A DNA stretch of 45,150 bases from Desulfobacterales bacterium (GCA_024637225.1 JAGXFP010000051.1:1-45150); one strand, 5' to 3'; numbered from the stretch's first letter, positions 10,101 to 17,929 are shown. Notes: a model not told the origin generated them from the sequence alone. Numbers and translations are program-made.

Positions 10101-13100
10101 CAAGATCATGACAGGTCGCGCAGCCGTTGGTCGCGTGGGCGCCGCCGGTCGCGACGAAGGGCGCGGCAGTGGCGCCGTGACAGCCCTCGCAGGGGTTGAC
10201 CACGCTGGTCAGGTCATGCCCATGGGTATGGCTGTCGAAATAGGCGGTATGGCAGTCGCTGCACGGTCCGCCGCCGTTATTGGTGGCGGTGCCTATGGGG
10301 TTATCCATGGTGGTGACATAGGCCAAAGGTATCGGATCCACCAGCTCGATGATATTTCCGGCTCCGACCACATGGCAGGTAGTGCAATAGTCATGGACCT
10401 TGTCGCCGGTCGGATCGGCCGTCGGATTAACCGGGACGTTGTTGCCGTTGGTCGGGGCCGTTGCGGTATGACAGCTTTGACATGGAGCGACATTCCCAAC
10501 CAGCGGCACGGTAAAGTGATCGCCGGCATGGCCGGTGGTGGTGTTATGACAGGCGGTCGTACAGGCACTGGTCGGGGTGGCGACGGCATTGGCGGTATCG
10601 TGATGGATCGAGGGCTTGCTGATCAACGGAGTGGCCGTTATATGGCAGGTCTCGCAGGTGGAATTACTCTTGGTCCAGGTAACGCCGTCGACCTCGGTGG
10701 CATCGCCGTCGACGCCGAAGGTCGGATCGCCTACGATCCGGTCGAAGTTGTTGGTGGCGTCGCCGTCCTTGACCCCGTCGGGATCGTAATGACACAAGGC
10801 GCAATTATCGCTGTGGATTTCGAGAACGACCTCTTCCTGAGGATTACCGGGGTTCGCGCTGTGGCAGTCGTCGCAGTCGCCGCCCCATAGAAAATGGGAG
10901 GCGATATGACCGCCGTGATCGACCGCGCTCGGCCCGGCCTTGGCGGTATGGCAGGTGGCGCAGGTGGCCGGGTTGCCGCTGGAGATGGCATTGGCCACAG
11001 TCACCGGTTCCATGGTGTTGTATACACCGTTGGTCTGGTCATAGGAGTGACACTTGGCGCAGGTGGCGACATCACCGTCCTTGGGTCCGTTGGTGTCATG
11101 CTCGATGATGATGCCGTTCCAGGTATCGAGGCTGGCAGTGCCGGCGGCGGAATCCTGATGGCAGGTGCTGCACGATGTCCCACTTAAGGTTTTGTCGTTC
11201 ACCCCGTTGTAGGTTACATCGTTTTCGGCGCTCCCGTGATGGGTATGCGAGGTGAAATAGGCGCCATGGCAGGTGGTGCAGTCGCCGGTAAGGGTCGAGG
11301 ACCAAGTCGCTCCCCAGCCGGTGGCGGCGCTGCCGACCGGCGTGCCGTCAGCAGGGTCATGACAGGTCTGGCAGGGATTGCCGGCATTATAATGTACTTC
11401 CGTATCGCCCACATAGGGCGCGGTGATCGCGTCCGCGGCGGAGCCGGCTATCGCATCGTGACAACCGTTACAGTCGACATGGCTGCCTATCTGTCCGGTA
11501 TGATCGTGATTATGATCGTCGAAATAAGCGGTATGGCAGGCGCCGCACAAGGTGCCTGCATGGGGCTGCAAGTCAGGACGGGCGGCGTCGGTAAGTTCGA
11601 CCGGCGAGGGAGTTACGGTGAGATGGCAAAGTTCGCATTTGTCGGCGTGACCGCCGGGGACTTCGCTGTTGGTGACGATCTCGCTGCCCGGCGAGATATT
11701 GGTCAACGTACCGTGGCAGGCGTCGACACAGGAGGCCTGGGCGGTCATGGCGGTATCGTGAGCCGCGCCGACGTCGGTGGCGGGATGGCCCAGAGTGTAG
11801 TCCCCCGAGCCGTAAGTGGCGTTATGACAAACCGTACAGTCAACCGCGGCATGAATAGTGCCATCGCTGATATAGGGAACCCTTTGCTCGACCGCCGGTG
11901 TGCCGACACCATCGGTAGTTCTCAGATAAGGCGCGCCATACGTATCCACCGCGGGGTCGGTATGGCAGGTCTGGCAACCGAGATAGACATCGCGTCCGAT
12001 ATGGGCCAGGTCGGGGTTGGTATCGTAGCCGATGTGGCAATCGGCGCAGAGGGCGGCGCCGATATCAATAAACGTAGGGGCATGGGTGACTACCGGCTCG
12101 CCGCCGGTGACCATCTGATGACATTCATCGCAGGGTCTGCCGTCGGCATCGTGATGGGCGATCTCCTCGACCGTGCTTTTATAGGAACTGGTCATGGTAT
12201 GGCAGACCTGGCACATGCCGACCGGTTCGGTCGCGCCGGGGGTCAGATCGGCCGGGCCGCCCGCCCCCGGATTTCCGGAACCATCGTCGAGAACCGATTT
12301 GGGACTGAAGAACTTGACCGGACGGCGCAGATATCTTTTACGGTTTTGATCGTCTAAATAAAATTCGGGGGTTTTAACCTGGTAGCCCAGCAGGTTTCCG
12401 TAGACAACGCCGAACTTAACGGTGTTGCCTACTCGACCAGGAGTGACAATATCGCCCTTGACCTTCATAATGTAATCATTGGCGCCCTGGGGCACCATAT
12501 CGACGATCTCATGGGTGCGGGTCGTAGTGATTTCGTTGGGGTCGATGTCGACGACCAGGATCAGGCCGCGGGAATGATCGCCGGCGCGCTCGTTCCAGGC
12601 AAGACCGGTGAGAGGATCAAGCGTTTTTTCGCCTTTCTTTACCCAGTCGACATTCGCCGTAGCGGGATGAAAAATCAGCGGTTCCCCTGGAATGGAGGAG
12701 TAGAGGGTGACTCCGACGGTAGAAGTACCGATATCGGGCGGCGCTCCCAAGCCATCGTATGCGCCGCCTTCAACAAAACCGGGGTTATCCGGGTCATAAA
12801 TATCGGCGGCGTTGGTTTGTTGGGCTAGACCTGCAACAGTAAATTCATATTGGCCCTTGGCCACGTAGATATATTCATTGGCAGCCCCACCCGCCCATCT
12901 AATCTGTTCCTGGAAATGGGGGTCATGGCAGGCGATACATTCGGTGGTGAAGGAATAACTGTCCGAACCGGTGGTGGTGGTGGAGTGGGTCACCTTTTCC
13001 GGCCCGCGGCGGGTCAAGCTCGGATCGGAGGAATTATCTCCGGCGTGACAGCGGTTATAACAGACCCAGTTATAGACGGATCCGTCCAGATCGCTGCCGC

Positions 13101-13272
13101 CATAACCGTCCCACCAGTAATCATCGCCGGTGGAAGGATCGGCACTGTGGCAATGGTAGCATTTTATGCCGTTATCAACATTGTGCGGATAATCGAGCAT
13201 CAAAGCATCCCCGTCCCCCGTCAGACAAAGCAACATCAGCAGAGTTCCGAAAACAACCGCCTTGGACTTCAT
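4141..13272 (-). CDS. Giant multihaem c-type cytochrome (about 67-76 haems)
   Basis: About 3043 residues from the ATG at 13272, chosen over an upstream start at 13329 because AAGGGGG lies just before it and it begins a signal peptide (MKSKAVVFGTLLMLLCLTG, probable cleavage after GDA). By hand I count 67 CXXCH haem motifs plus nine stretched variants: three CX3CH, four CX4CH, one CX7CH near residue 1328 and one CX10CH near 2624. Residues about 115-355 and the last about 165 residues lack haem motifs and look beta-rich. Many segments recur, for example CH-x-A/G-YF-D-x-H and a MHG..HDK...C..CH...LHxxxC..CH module at about 1600-2060. No C-terminal membrane anchor is seen, so it is periplasmic or exported. 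Known family role: electron transfer, often extracellular; the actual partner is unknown. The gene stands alone with its own terminator. Confidence 0.95.
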   Translation of the reverse strand: MKSKAVVFGTLLMLLCLTGDGDALMLDYPHNVDNGIKCYHCHSADPSTGDDYWWDGYGGSDLDGSVYNWVCYNRCHAGDNSSDPSLTRRGPEKVTHSTTTTGSDSYSFTTECIACHDPHFQEQIRWAGGAANEYIYVAKGQYEFTVAGLAQQTNAADIYDPDNPGFVEGGAYDGLGAPPDIGTSTVGVTLYSSIPGEPLIFHPATANVDWVKKGEKTLDPLTGLAWNERAGDHSRGLILVVDIDPNEITTTRTHEIVDMVPQGANDYIMKVKGDIVTPGRVGNTVKFGVVYGNLLGYQVKTPEFYLDDQNRKRYLRRPVKFFSPKSVLDDGSGNPGAGGPADLTPGATEPVGMCQVCHTMTSSYKSTVEEIAHHDADGRPCDECHQMVTGGEPVVTHAPTFIDIGAALCADCHIGYDTNPDLAHIGRDVYLGCQTCHTDPAVDTYGAPYLRTTDGVGTPAVEQRVPYISDGTIHAAVDCTVCHNATYGSGDYTLGHPATDVGAAHDTAMTAQASCVDACHGTLTNISPGSEIVTNSEVPGGHADKCELCHLTVTPSPVELTDAARPDLQPHAGTLCGACHTAYFDDHNHDHTGQIGSHVDCNGCHDAIAGSAADAITAPYVGDTEVHYNAGNPCQTCHDPADGTPVGSAATGWGATWSSTLTGDCTTCHGAYFTSHTHHGSAENDVTYNGVNDKTLSGTSCSTCHQDSAAGTASLDTWNGIIIEHDTNGPKDGDVATCAKCHSYDQTNGVYNTMEPVTVANAISSGNPATCATCHTAKAGPSAVDHGGHIASHFLWGGDCDDCHSANPGNPQEEVVLEIHSDNCALCHYDPDGVKDGDATNNFDRIVGDPTFGVDGDATEVDGVTWTKSNSTCETCHITATPLISKPSIHHDTANAVATPTSACTTACHNTTTGHAGDHFTVPLVGNVAPCQSCHTATAPTNGNNVPVNPTADPTGDKVHDYCTTCHVVGAGNIIELVDPIPLAYVTTMDNPIGTATNNGGGPCSDCHTAYFDSHTHGHDLTSVVNPCEGCHGATAAPFVATGGAHATNGCATCHDLDATPTGLIITGSSADGATGTEDCQGCHTGYFDSHDHGTTGGTAEHLISLGASSCGTIDCHDADGGTNAPSTANPPYLGVGEVHEALSCGSCHDLTTDGSPKALTAAANWNSGSGTWGQVSGDCEDCHNQGDFSLIHQGLGLPVNLPNLTVLHNTANGGSAVVTEDSGCIVCHDGVGSSAAPASSVATRPYISAGEVHNGVSVPASCQKCHQADGTMISPAPALALNLTDTGGTCTDCHGAYFDNHTHHNGGGNQVAIDPLLDLSYAAPGQTCGNSSGASCHHDYSDNNGGQYPDMINWITIQWEHDRTDGTKDGDGACITCHNGDQPIRASNIDPAYVSPNDSIRGVVKTGSAVHCLTCHSDKVTPAVHGLDHIDHLLVNNTGQSTLGWPPIIPDAECVTCHVVVADYADDAEEIAVNAPNDVIIDMHNRNCGACHRSQPELKITPYDLSVFEQTDSVVGLPTPDGALCTECHQSGITISKTFHEMLSSEAQVIARHDLLGDSGSAPNGPADCLACHAEMVDASNVTEKLNRHQTCEKCHTASGLAVTVIADGSESATTPANQPCENCHNIKDDLIGGPGYRLHGLIGDAGPNGVADEHDNLADSGLSGDCSTSGCHAMGSFTEKIALHAQGCLTCHAPAALAIANPDPDGSVDALAQVDNGLPLSNDGYPAGSDLPVNCDDCHVQVGSFNMHGLDNPTAAPVHDKLAGSNTLSPGSAEDCETCHPAGTFETRLDLHTGGCAMCHGVATTPATTAISNGIAGTTINCETCHTGAGQYTMHGMDAAGSTGVHDKIQSLNTIPDVNCNQCHDMSTPQKIIELHTSPLNVDSTSAKDCLSCHLPGPSTADDVIKAGQGGAAGATQYCSGCHTGLNVYNMHGLAFDADTGAAHDQLDVSSNAGSGTKTDCAQCHSMGTPQIRLDMHAAVGCSICHNNGALYEPANSMITAAWDDTLPTPAKCEFCHTGTNYTNHSLTETDIPLQNMHEQLVDPVDVGVSSTCAASGCHDMTSLATKLAFHGTDDCLICHSSSQPAGVQTAISTGTTPGGSSPAPCEECHSTAGGLPNISYDWYLHADYTGGIDHSTIVLTPQGAGLSPSESCSSAACHGGVADTVVLHDSIVNGSSGEGQPYPECYECHAADGTLQPGTSDSYVAPSADCAECHGNYFDQHVLRTAGTNGHAGIDTSYYTPGLNEDWTADGAGCGACHSDATTINALWDMAIWNGVLYEHDLGVKDGLGACTICHDYNGTNGVNYNTVLGADATAAIAAVPENVTCGSCHDDKSQGGPTLGAESHGGHADNHFGWDGNCEICHRPSYPAAVDNATDAVVRVVHADDCTFCHTGSPETRDNDGIGGAHATTNGQDGDAFLADGSASYTTPFDQSVYVCTTCHPGGTYPSGPVHHDSAEWDTNVAGEACSNCHGARENHHNLTTAYTSFVPADDVSQASYSTANECDECHYDLTSAEKGTAALDTFVEILHEHDIQTGGMASETAKDNIGGCVTCHNYITDYAELTGDAGTPPQATVDLVVTYNTVAATSCVDCHTAKEQPNGKHGGHDAGADFLWTTASEQTCGDNGRSVAGSCHGNGTSKPDVVSDVHGATAFVPGRAYTEFSSSCAVCHQLDNYADGTSIGGILVNGYVGDARTTDRGGPANNGGPGSHDDTCMTCHGSDIPRIHHERNMTDSGGRGIAQATLDANGTQSNVQNGWCYLCHNDNNFTVGGVGQTNYDLWMPGGPSRPEVNRGLANATEQRPGKTPCAFCHFENETTSLNVWRIKKFDLNQIIGATTYDGTTLDSPILETGTYTHLIPNRGTDINLVNTGVCLYCHGDTGSRPVNYPYTGLKADGNPVFPRHAHNNALITGDETSQYEIPRLRVGIHPGHIRYRLMSTRPAPAGNTLGNAGWPMNDRFNKTGIWNVKIYQGEANTQAIGKDSGTITGTRFTTQWGISNLKALNGGAFNTGGTYAPVPTQVVPYTINQPNSYGNSVVPMNP

Positions 13273-14123
13273 GGTCAATCCCCCTTGTTTTGCACTACCC
13301 TGACATCCACCGTCAGCGCCAACAGACAAAATTCCCCGATAACTTAAAAGTCAAAACAAACTTTTAGATTTGGAAATTGCACAGTGAATTGAATGATTCA
13401 TTACGTGAAAGATGCGTTTTTTGGCCCCCAAATCGCTTTCCCCCGTATGGTCTACACCTTTTTGACTCGATCGCGGATCCCACTCCGCGCCTAAAGTTGT
13501 AGAAAGTTAAAAAAAGATTACCAGAAATCATCTTCTATTTGCAAGTATTATGTCTGAAATCAGTACAAAATATTATCATCCCCGGCGCCAACCGAATTGA
13601 CAGGCTTTTCCGGGCCGCCGATAAACCAGGGAATCCTCAGGCCTCACCGCAAATTAGCCCGAAAGGTTGACGGCTTCTAATCCCGGCCTCTCACCGTTTC
13701 CGCTGAAAACCGGCAGGATTGGGCCGGGAAGGCCCGGTCCGCGAAAGTGAGTTGATCTTTTGCGTTTCAAGGCCGAAGCCGCTGCTGCACCGGAACTTGA
13801 GATCCGGTTGCCGGCTGTGGGTGGAGAGGGTGGCGTGACTGCCCTCGATTTGCAAATGAAGTTATCCACCGTAAAGCTTTGATACAACTCGAATATTCCG
13901 GATGTTTTATGCCCTTTGCAGTTAGGTAGACAGGCAGAAATAACCCCGGATATTTTCAAAAAAAATGCTGAATTTTGCCGGCAATCGGATTAGACAGTAT
14001 TCACATTTTTTCATCAATGAAAATACACGGGGCCAAATGGGTCCCTTCCGTTTTTAAAATTTTTTACTGCCGCTTTCCTGGTCAAAAAAGAATGGACCGC
14101 AATTTATCCGAAACCCCCATAAG
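13273..14123. other. Long divergent intergenic region
   Basis: About 850 bases between the divergent giant cytochrome and SprT-like genes. It must contain both promoters. The cytochrome side has AT-rich stretches around 13340-13390 and 13500-13570. I looked for a cyclic-dinucleotide (GEMM) riboswitch, which often precedes such cytochromes in Geobacter relatives, and did not recognise one. A 101-codon minus-strand open frame at 13654-13959 looks like non-coding translation. No other feature is supported. Confidence 0.5.
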
Positions 14124-15284
14124 ATGTTAAGCGAGGACCCCCTTTTTTTAAGGGCCTGGACCCGCCAATTGCTGAACGAACATCAGGCGGTCTGCTATCA
14201 ATACGGCCTCACCCTGAGCAGGCCGCTGATCGAACTGGTTGACGTTGCGAGTTATTGGGGGAAATGGCTGCCCTCGGCCAAAACCATCTGCATCTCGAAG
14301 CGGCTGCTCCTCGACCACCCCTGGGATGCGGTGGTCAATGTCCTTAAACATGAAATGGCGCATCAGCTGCTGAGCGAAGAGACGGGCAGCGCTCGGGGCC
14401 ATGGCCCGGAGTTCAAGAAGGCCTGCGAGCGGCTCGGCCTTGCCGCTGGCTACCGTAACGCCGCGGGCCCGCTTCCCTCTTCCGGCCCAAATGGTGACCC
14501 GGGCCGGGCAGGCGGAGAGAAGGGACGCAAAATCGAGAAGATTCGCAAACTTCTGGCCCTTGCCGGCTCCGCCAATGAACACGAGGCCCTGCTGGCCATG
14601 CGCAAGGCCCGGCAGATGATGGAGAGGTACAACCTTAGCGAAAATCTCGAAAGCGACGAAGAGGGATCCCCTTGCGTGAACCTCTTGATCAACCTCGGCA
14701 GGAAACGGCTGCAAAGCTACCACCGGGCGATCTGCGCCCTGCTGATCGACCACTTCCGGGTGGAGATCGTCATTACGCCGCTGTTCGAAGCCCGGGAACT
14801 GACCAGCTACAAATGCCTGGATATCATGGGCAGGAGCGACAATGTCCGGATCGCCGGCTACGTGTACCATTTCCTGATGGATCGCCTGCCCTTGATGTGG
14901 CGGGGCCAAAAAGCGGGCGGCCGTGCCCCTAAAAACAGCCGAAACTCTTACTGGCTCGGGGTATTGAACGGATTCAGGGAAGGCCTGGCCAAAGAAAGAG
15001 AGGAGGGACGGCCGACCGCCGGGCCCGCTTCCGGAGCGGCGGAGCGGCAAGGAAGTTTACCGGCCGTGACCGACGATCGGGCGGTGCGGCGCTATGTGGG
15101 GACGCGCTATCCGAAACTCAAACGCGGCCGAAACAGAGGAGCCCGGGTGGACCCTGACAGTTACGAGCAAGGATGCCGGGCCGGACGGCACCTGAAGCTC
15201 CGCAAGGGACTTGAGAGCAATCCTTCGGAAGAGCGGATGCTCCCGGAACCGCCTTTGGTCAGGGGTGAGGGGGTGGGAGAGTGA
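14124..15284 (+). CDS. SprT-like metallopeptidase fold plus DUF2786 protein
   Basis: 386 residues. The N-terminal domain carries HEMAH at about residues 76-80, the zinc-binding HExxH of SprT-like proteins, followed by a GHGPEFKKAC segment typical of that family. A DUF2786 domain follows at about 136-175 (KIEKIRKLLALAGS.NEHEA). The C-terminal third is basic and low in complexity. Family knowledge: SprT/Spartan relatives are linked to proteolysis of DNA-protein crosslinks, while DUF2786 is of unknown function; the combination recurs in bacteria. The start is an ATG with a poor ribosome binding site. It is followed by a block of repeats rather than by an operon partner. Confidence 0.8.
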   Translation: MLSEDPLFLRAWTRQLLNEHQAVCYQYGLTLSRPLIELVDVASYWGKWLPSAKTICISKRLLLDHPWDAVVNVLKHEMAHQLLSEETGSARGHGPEFKKACERLGLAAGYRNAAGPLPSSGPNGDPGRAGGEKGRKIEKIRKLLALAGSANEHEALLAMRKARQMMERYNLSENLESDEEGSPCVNLLINLGRKRLQSYHRAICALLIDHFRVEIVITPLFEARELTSYKCLDIMGRSDNVRIAGYVYHFLMDRLPLMWRGQKAGGRAPKNSRNSYWLGVLNGFREGLAKEREEGRPTAGPASGAAERQGSLPAVTDDRAVRRYVGTRYPKLKRGRNRGARVDPDSYEQGCRAGRHLKLRKGLESNPSEERMLPEPPLVRGEGVGE

Positions 15285-15340
15285 GGAGTGAGGGGTTAGG
15301 GGCGGTCCCGTGCTATAATCATTCCAAGTAAGCAACCTTA

Positions 15341-15470
15341 GATGAGTTCGCAAAAAGATGTCATTTCGAACGCATGTGAGAAATCTAGTTCTTTAACCCA
15401 CTGGAACTATTAAGATTCTCCCTTTGGTCGAAATGACATTGTGGCGCTCGCGACTTCTTGCGAGTTCATC
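15341..15470. repeat. Palindromic MITE-like repeat
   Basis: Bounded by GATGAGTTCGCAAAAAG on the left and its near-inverse ending GCGAGTTCATC on the right. It contains the pair GTCATTTCGAAC...GAGAAATCT and its approximate inverse ending GTCGAAATGAC. The whole unit could fold into one long hairpin. It has no coding capacity. A half copy of the inner motif lies at 3754-3780. Confidence 0.75.
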
Positions 15471-15483
15471 TAGGTTTAGGTTA

Positions 15484-15624
15484 ATGGCGTCGCAAAACGT
15501 GATTTGCCATGTCATTGCGAGGAGTAAAGCGACGAAGTAATCAAGTATTTCAACTAGTTACATGTTAATGGATTGCGTCGCTACGCTCGCAATGACGGAA
15601 CTTTTGACTTTTTGCGACGCCATC
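15484..15624. repeat. Palindromic MITE-like repeat
   Basis: Terminal inverted repeats ATGGCGTCGCAAAAC and TTTTTGCGACGCCAT enclose a second inverted pair, GTCATTGCGAGGAG and CGCTCGCAATGAC. Its outer ends match those of the copies at 19942 and 26686, but the interior is different, so the same termini carry different cores. It ends 29 bases before the start codon at 15653. Confidence 0.75.
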
Positions 15625-15652
15625 GACCTTAACACAATAAGCGAGTCCGCCG

Positions 15653-16381
15653 ATGACCAAGAAAAACCTGGAAAGAACAGCGATCGTAGTTGCAATTCTG
15701 CTCGCGGTGGTCCTCTTTTACTCTTTGAATCTGGGGCAGTATCTCACCCTCGATTACCTGAAGGAATCCCGGGAGTATTTCGCCGAGCTGTACGCCGGGC
15801 ACCGGTTAGCGGTGATCACCGGCTACGCGGTCATCTATATAATCGTTACCGCCCTCTCCCTGCCCGGCGCCGCGGTCATGACCCTGGCCGGCGGGGCCCT
15901 GTTCGGTCTCGCGATCGGCACCGTGGTGGTCTCCTTTGCCAGCACCATCGGCGCCACCCTGGCCTGTATCGTTTCCCGATTCCTGCTGCGGGACTGGGTC
16001 CAGGCCAGGTTCAAAAAACAGCTCGCCGCCATCAATAAGGGCATCGAGAAAGAGGGGGCCTTCTACCTTTTCACGGTGCGGCTGATCCCGGTTTTCCCGT
16101 TCTTCATAATCAACCTGGTCATGGGGCTTACCGGCATGAAGATCCGCACCTTTTACTGGATCTCCCAGCTGGGGATGCTGCCGGGTACTCTGGTTTACGT
16201 CAATGCCGGCAAGGAACTGGCCCGGATCGAAGCCTTGAAGGATATCTTTTCGCCGAGTCTGATCATCTCCTTTGCCATTCTGGGCCTGTTCCCGATCACC
16301 ACCAAAAAAATAATGCAATTCTACCGGAAGAAAACCGGCAAAAAGCCCGAGATGGCGGATATTCCGCAAGCGGAAGACTAA
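15653..16381 (+). CDS. TVP38/TMEM64 (VTT domain) family membrane protein
   Basis: 242 residues with an N-terminal helix at about 9-26 and further hydrophobic segments. The VTT-domain signatures are present: a LSLPGAAVMTLAGGALFG loop near 68-86, and FLFTVRLIPVFPFF-like plus LPGTL segments in the second half. Family members sit in the inner membrane and are linked to lipid handling or membrane homeostasis (relatives of DedA). The C-terminus is a short charged tail. It is monocistronic, lying between repeat-rich spacers. The exact substrate cannot be told from sequence. Confidence 0.85.
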   Translation: MTKKNLERTAIVVAILLAVVLFYSLNLGQYLTLDYLKESREYFAELYAGHRLAVITGYAVIYIIVTALSLPGAAVMTLAGGALFGLAIGTVVVSFASTIGATLACIVSRFLLRDWVQARFKKQLAAINKGIEKEGAFYLFTVRLIPVFPFFIINLVMGLTGMKIRTFYWISQLGMLPGTLVYVNAGKELARIEALKDIFSPSLIISFAILGLFPITTKKIMQFYRKKTGKKPEMADIPQAED

Positions 16382-16465
16382 GCCCATCAACCTTCCAGGC
16401 AACAGCTCCCCGGTGTTCTTCGGGATTTCCCCATGGCCGGCGAGTGCCATCATTGATCGCTTCGC

Positions 16466-16500
16466 CATCCCATTTTGACTTTTTGCGAACTTGTCAAAAT
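16466..16500. repeat. Terminal fragment of the palindromic repeat family
   Basis: The stretch GACTTTTTGCGAACTTGTC resembles the terminus GACTTTTTGCGACGCCATC of the repeats at 15484 and 19942, preceded by GCCATCCCATTTT as in the copy at 26686. Only the gene-proximal end survives. It lies upstream of the start codon at 16609. Confidence 0.5.
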
Positions 16501-16608
16501 TGACAATCTAAGCCAAAACGTTTACAAACTTGGTTTCCGCTCATTAAAAAAGAGGCTGAAGAGGAACCCGGCAAGCACCGGTTCCAATCAGCCGCAAACG
16601 GTCGGATA

Positions 16609-17574
16609 ATGGACAAAGCTCTCAACAGCTGCCTGGAAAAATTCGCCAATCTGCAAATTCCTCCGGAGAGGGACAACTGGGGCGAAAGTACCGCTTTCCG
16701 GTACCCCGGCAAACCGCTGCTGCTCCTTTCCGTAATCGATCTGGCCGCCACCGGCGCCCTGAAAGAAAATCTCGTGGAACTCTCCCACGAACTTGCCGAA
16801 ACCTATAATCGCTACTGGGAAACCGTCTCCCCCTCGTTTTCCGACAACAGACTGGCCGCGACTTTTCTCGAAGTCGAAACTGAGGGATTCTGGAATATGA
16901 CGGGCCAGACGGAAGCGGCCGGCCAGCTGCCGATCGACACCATGGGGCAACTTCACAACAGCTACCTCGGTGCCATAATCGACCCGGCCACCCTCCCCCT
17001 CCTGACCGATCAGAAATCCAGAAAAAAACTGCGGGAAACCCTGATTTCGAACTACTTCGCCTCCGACCTCCAGCAGCCCCTGATGGACACTGCCCTGATA
17101 AATCACGCCGCCGCCATCTACCGCAAGGAGTTATTGAGCGAGGCGGTGGCTCCGACCATAAAAACCGGCCGGGGCGAGGAGATAAACCGGAGAATAGCCG
17201 CCCTCGGTTTCGACTCGGCGCTCCTGGAGCTGTATGGACATCGCTGCGCAACCTGCGGCATTAAGATGATGACCCTCGAAGGACAATCCGCCGTCGGCGT
17301 CAATCGGATTATCCCCCAGCGGGTCGGCGGCAGCGACCATCCGAACAACGGCTTGGCCCTATGCAGAATGTGCGGCTGGTCCTTCGAAAACGGCTTGATC
17401 GGGATCGGCGAGAAATATGAAGTGTTAATCCCGGCCGCAATAAGACTGAACGGAAATCTACCCGCCCACATGCTGATTTTCAAGGACAGGGGCATTACCA
17501 AAATCAAGCCGGAATCGTTCCGCCCCTCCCAGGATAATCTTTCCTGGCACCGGCAAAATATCCTGAGAGAATAA
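16609..17574 (+). CDS. HNH endonuclease-like protein with altered catalytic positions
   Basis: 321 residues. The N-terminal about 200 residues resemble the domain found in predicted restriction endonucleases of the COG3440 type (KPLLLLSVIDLAATGAL near 40). The C-terminal region at 205-265 has the HNH fold with structural zinc pairs C213/C216 and C252/C255. In working relatives the catalytic segment is usually HIIP; here it is NRIIP (R233), and the later His position is occupied by CGWSFENGL. This suggests a non-nucleolytic or unusual member. No methyltransferase lies next to it, so a restriction role is not supported by context. The start ATG has a weak ribosome binding site. Confidence 0.7.
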   Translation: MDKALNSCLEKFANLQIPPERDNWGESTAFRYPGKPLLLLSVIDLAATGALKENLVELSHELAETYNRYWETVSPSFSDNRLAATFLEVETEGFWNMTGQTEAAGQLPIDTMGQLHNSYLGAIIDPATLPLLTDQKSRKKLRETLISNYFASDLQQPLMDTALINHAAAIYRKELLSEAVAPTIKTGRGEEINRRIAALGFDSALLELYGHRCATCGIKMMTLEGQSAVGVNRIIPQRVGGSDHPNNGLALCRMCGWSFENGLIGIGEKYEVLIPAAIRLNGNLPAHMLIFKDRGITKIKPESFRPSQDNLSWHRQNILRE

Positions 17575-17763
17575 CCGGCACTCAGCCATTTGGATTTGCC
17601 CAAGGTTTATCCGGTTAAATTCTTGCCCAAGCCTTCTTTCATCGGGGAACCTCCGGCTTTCAAGGTCCTTCCCGTTGCGGATTCCGGCTGAAGCCAGGCC
17701 GTCGCGACCTGTAACACACCCGATTCAGCGATCAGCTTAGAATCAAGGCGTCGGCTTCCAATC

Positions 17764-17803
17764 AAAAAGGGCCCAGCTGTTATGACTCAACAGATGGGCC
17801 CTT
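17764..17803 (-). terminator. Intrinsic terminator after tRNA-Leu
   Basis: Inverted repeat GGGCCCATCTGTT / AACAGCTGGGCCC with a 7-base loop, followed on the minus strand by TTTTT. It lies about 10 bases beyond the 3' end of the tRNA. Confidence 0.85.
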
Positions 17804-17812
17804 AATCCTGCA

Positions 17813-17899
17813 TGGTGCCTAGGGCGAGAATCGAACTCGCACGGGGCAAGCCCCGAGGGATTTTAAGTCCCTTGCGTCTACCAGTTCCGCCACCCAGGC
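17813..17899 (-). tRNA. tRNA-Leu (anticodon UAA)
   Basis: A full class II cloverleaf: acceptor arm GCCTGGG/CCTAGGC (one G-U pair), D arm, anticodon stem AGGGA/TCCCT with loop CTTAAAA giving anticodon UAA, a long variable arm (CGGGGCTTGCCCCG), T arm GCGAG-TTCGATT-CTCGC, discriminator A and an encoded CCA end. It is transcribed alone, from its own promoter to its own terminator. Confidence 0.96.
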
Positions 17900-17929
17900 A
17901 AAATCTTCACAAAGCTTGACAGCAGAGGA

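Noticed and set aside
9853..12357. Long plus-strand open frames (345 and 373 codons, among others) antisense to the giant cytochrome
   Set aside because: Their translations are Gly/Ala/Met/Val-rich monotone sequence mirroring the cytochrome's repeated codons. They have no ribosome binding sites or domains.
13273..13560. Cyclic-dinucleotide (GEMM) riboswitch upstream of the giant cytochrome
   Set aside because: It was expected from Geobacter relatives, but the conserved core (GACGCAAAGCC-like) and its pairing were not found in the leader.
13654..13959. 101-codon minus-strand open frame in the long divergent spacer
   Set aside because: Pro/Ser/Gly-rich translation with no recognisable motif and a poor start context; it looks like non-coding sequence.
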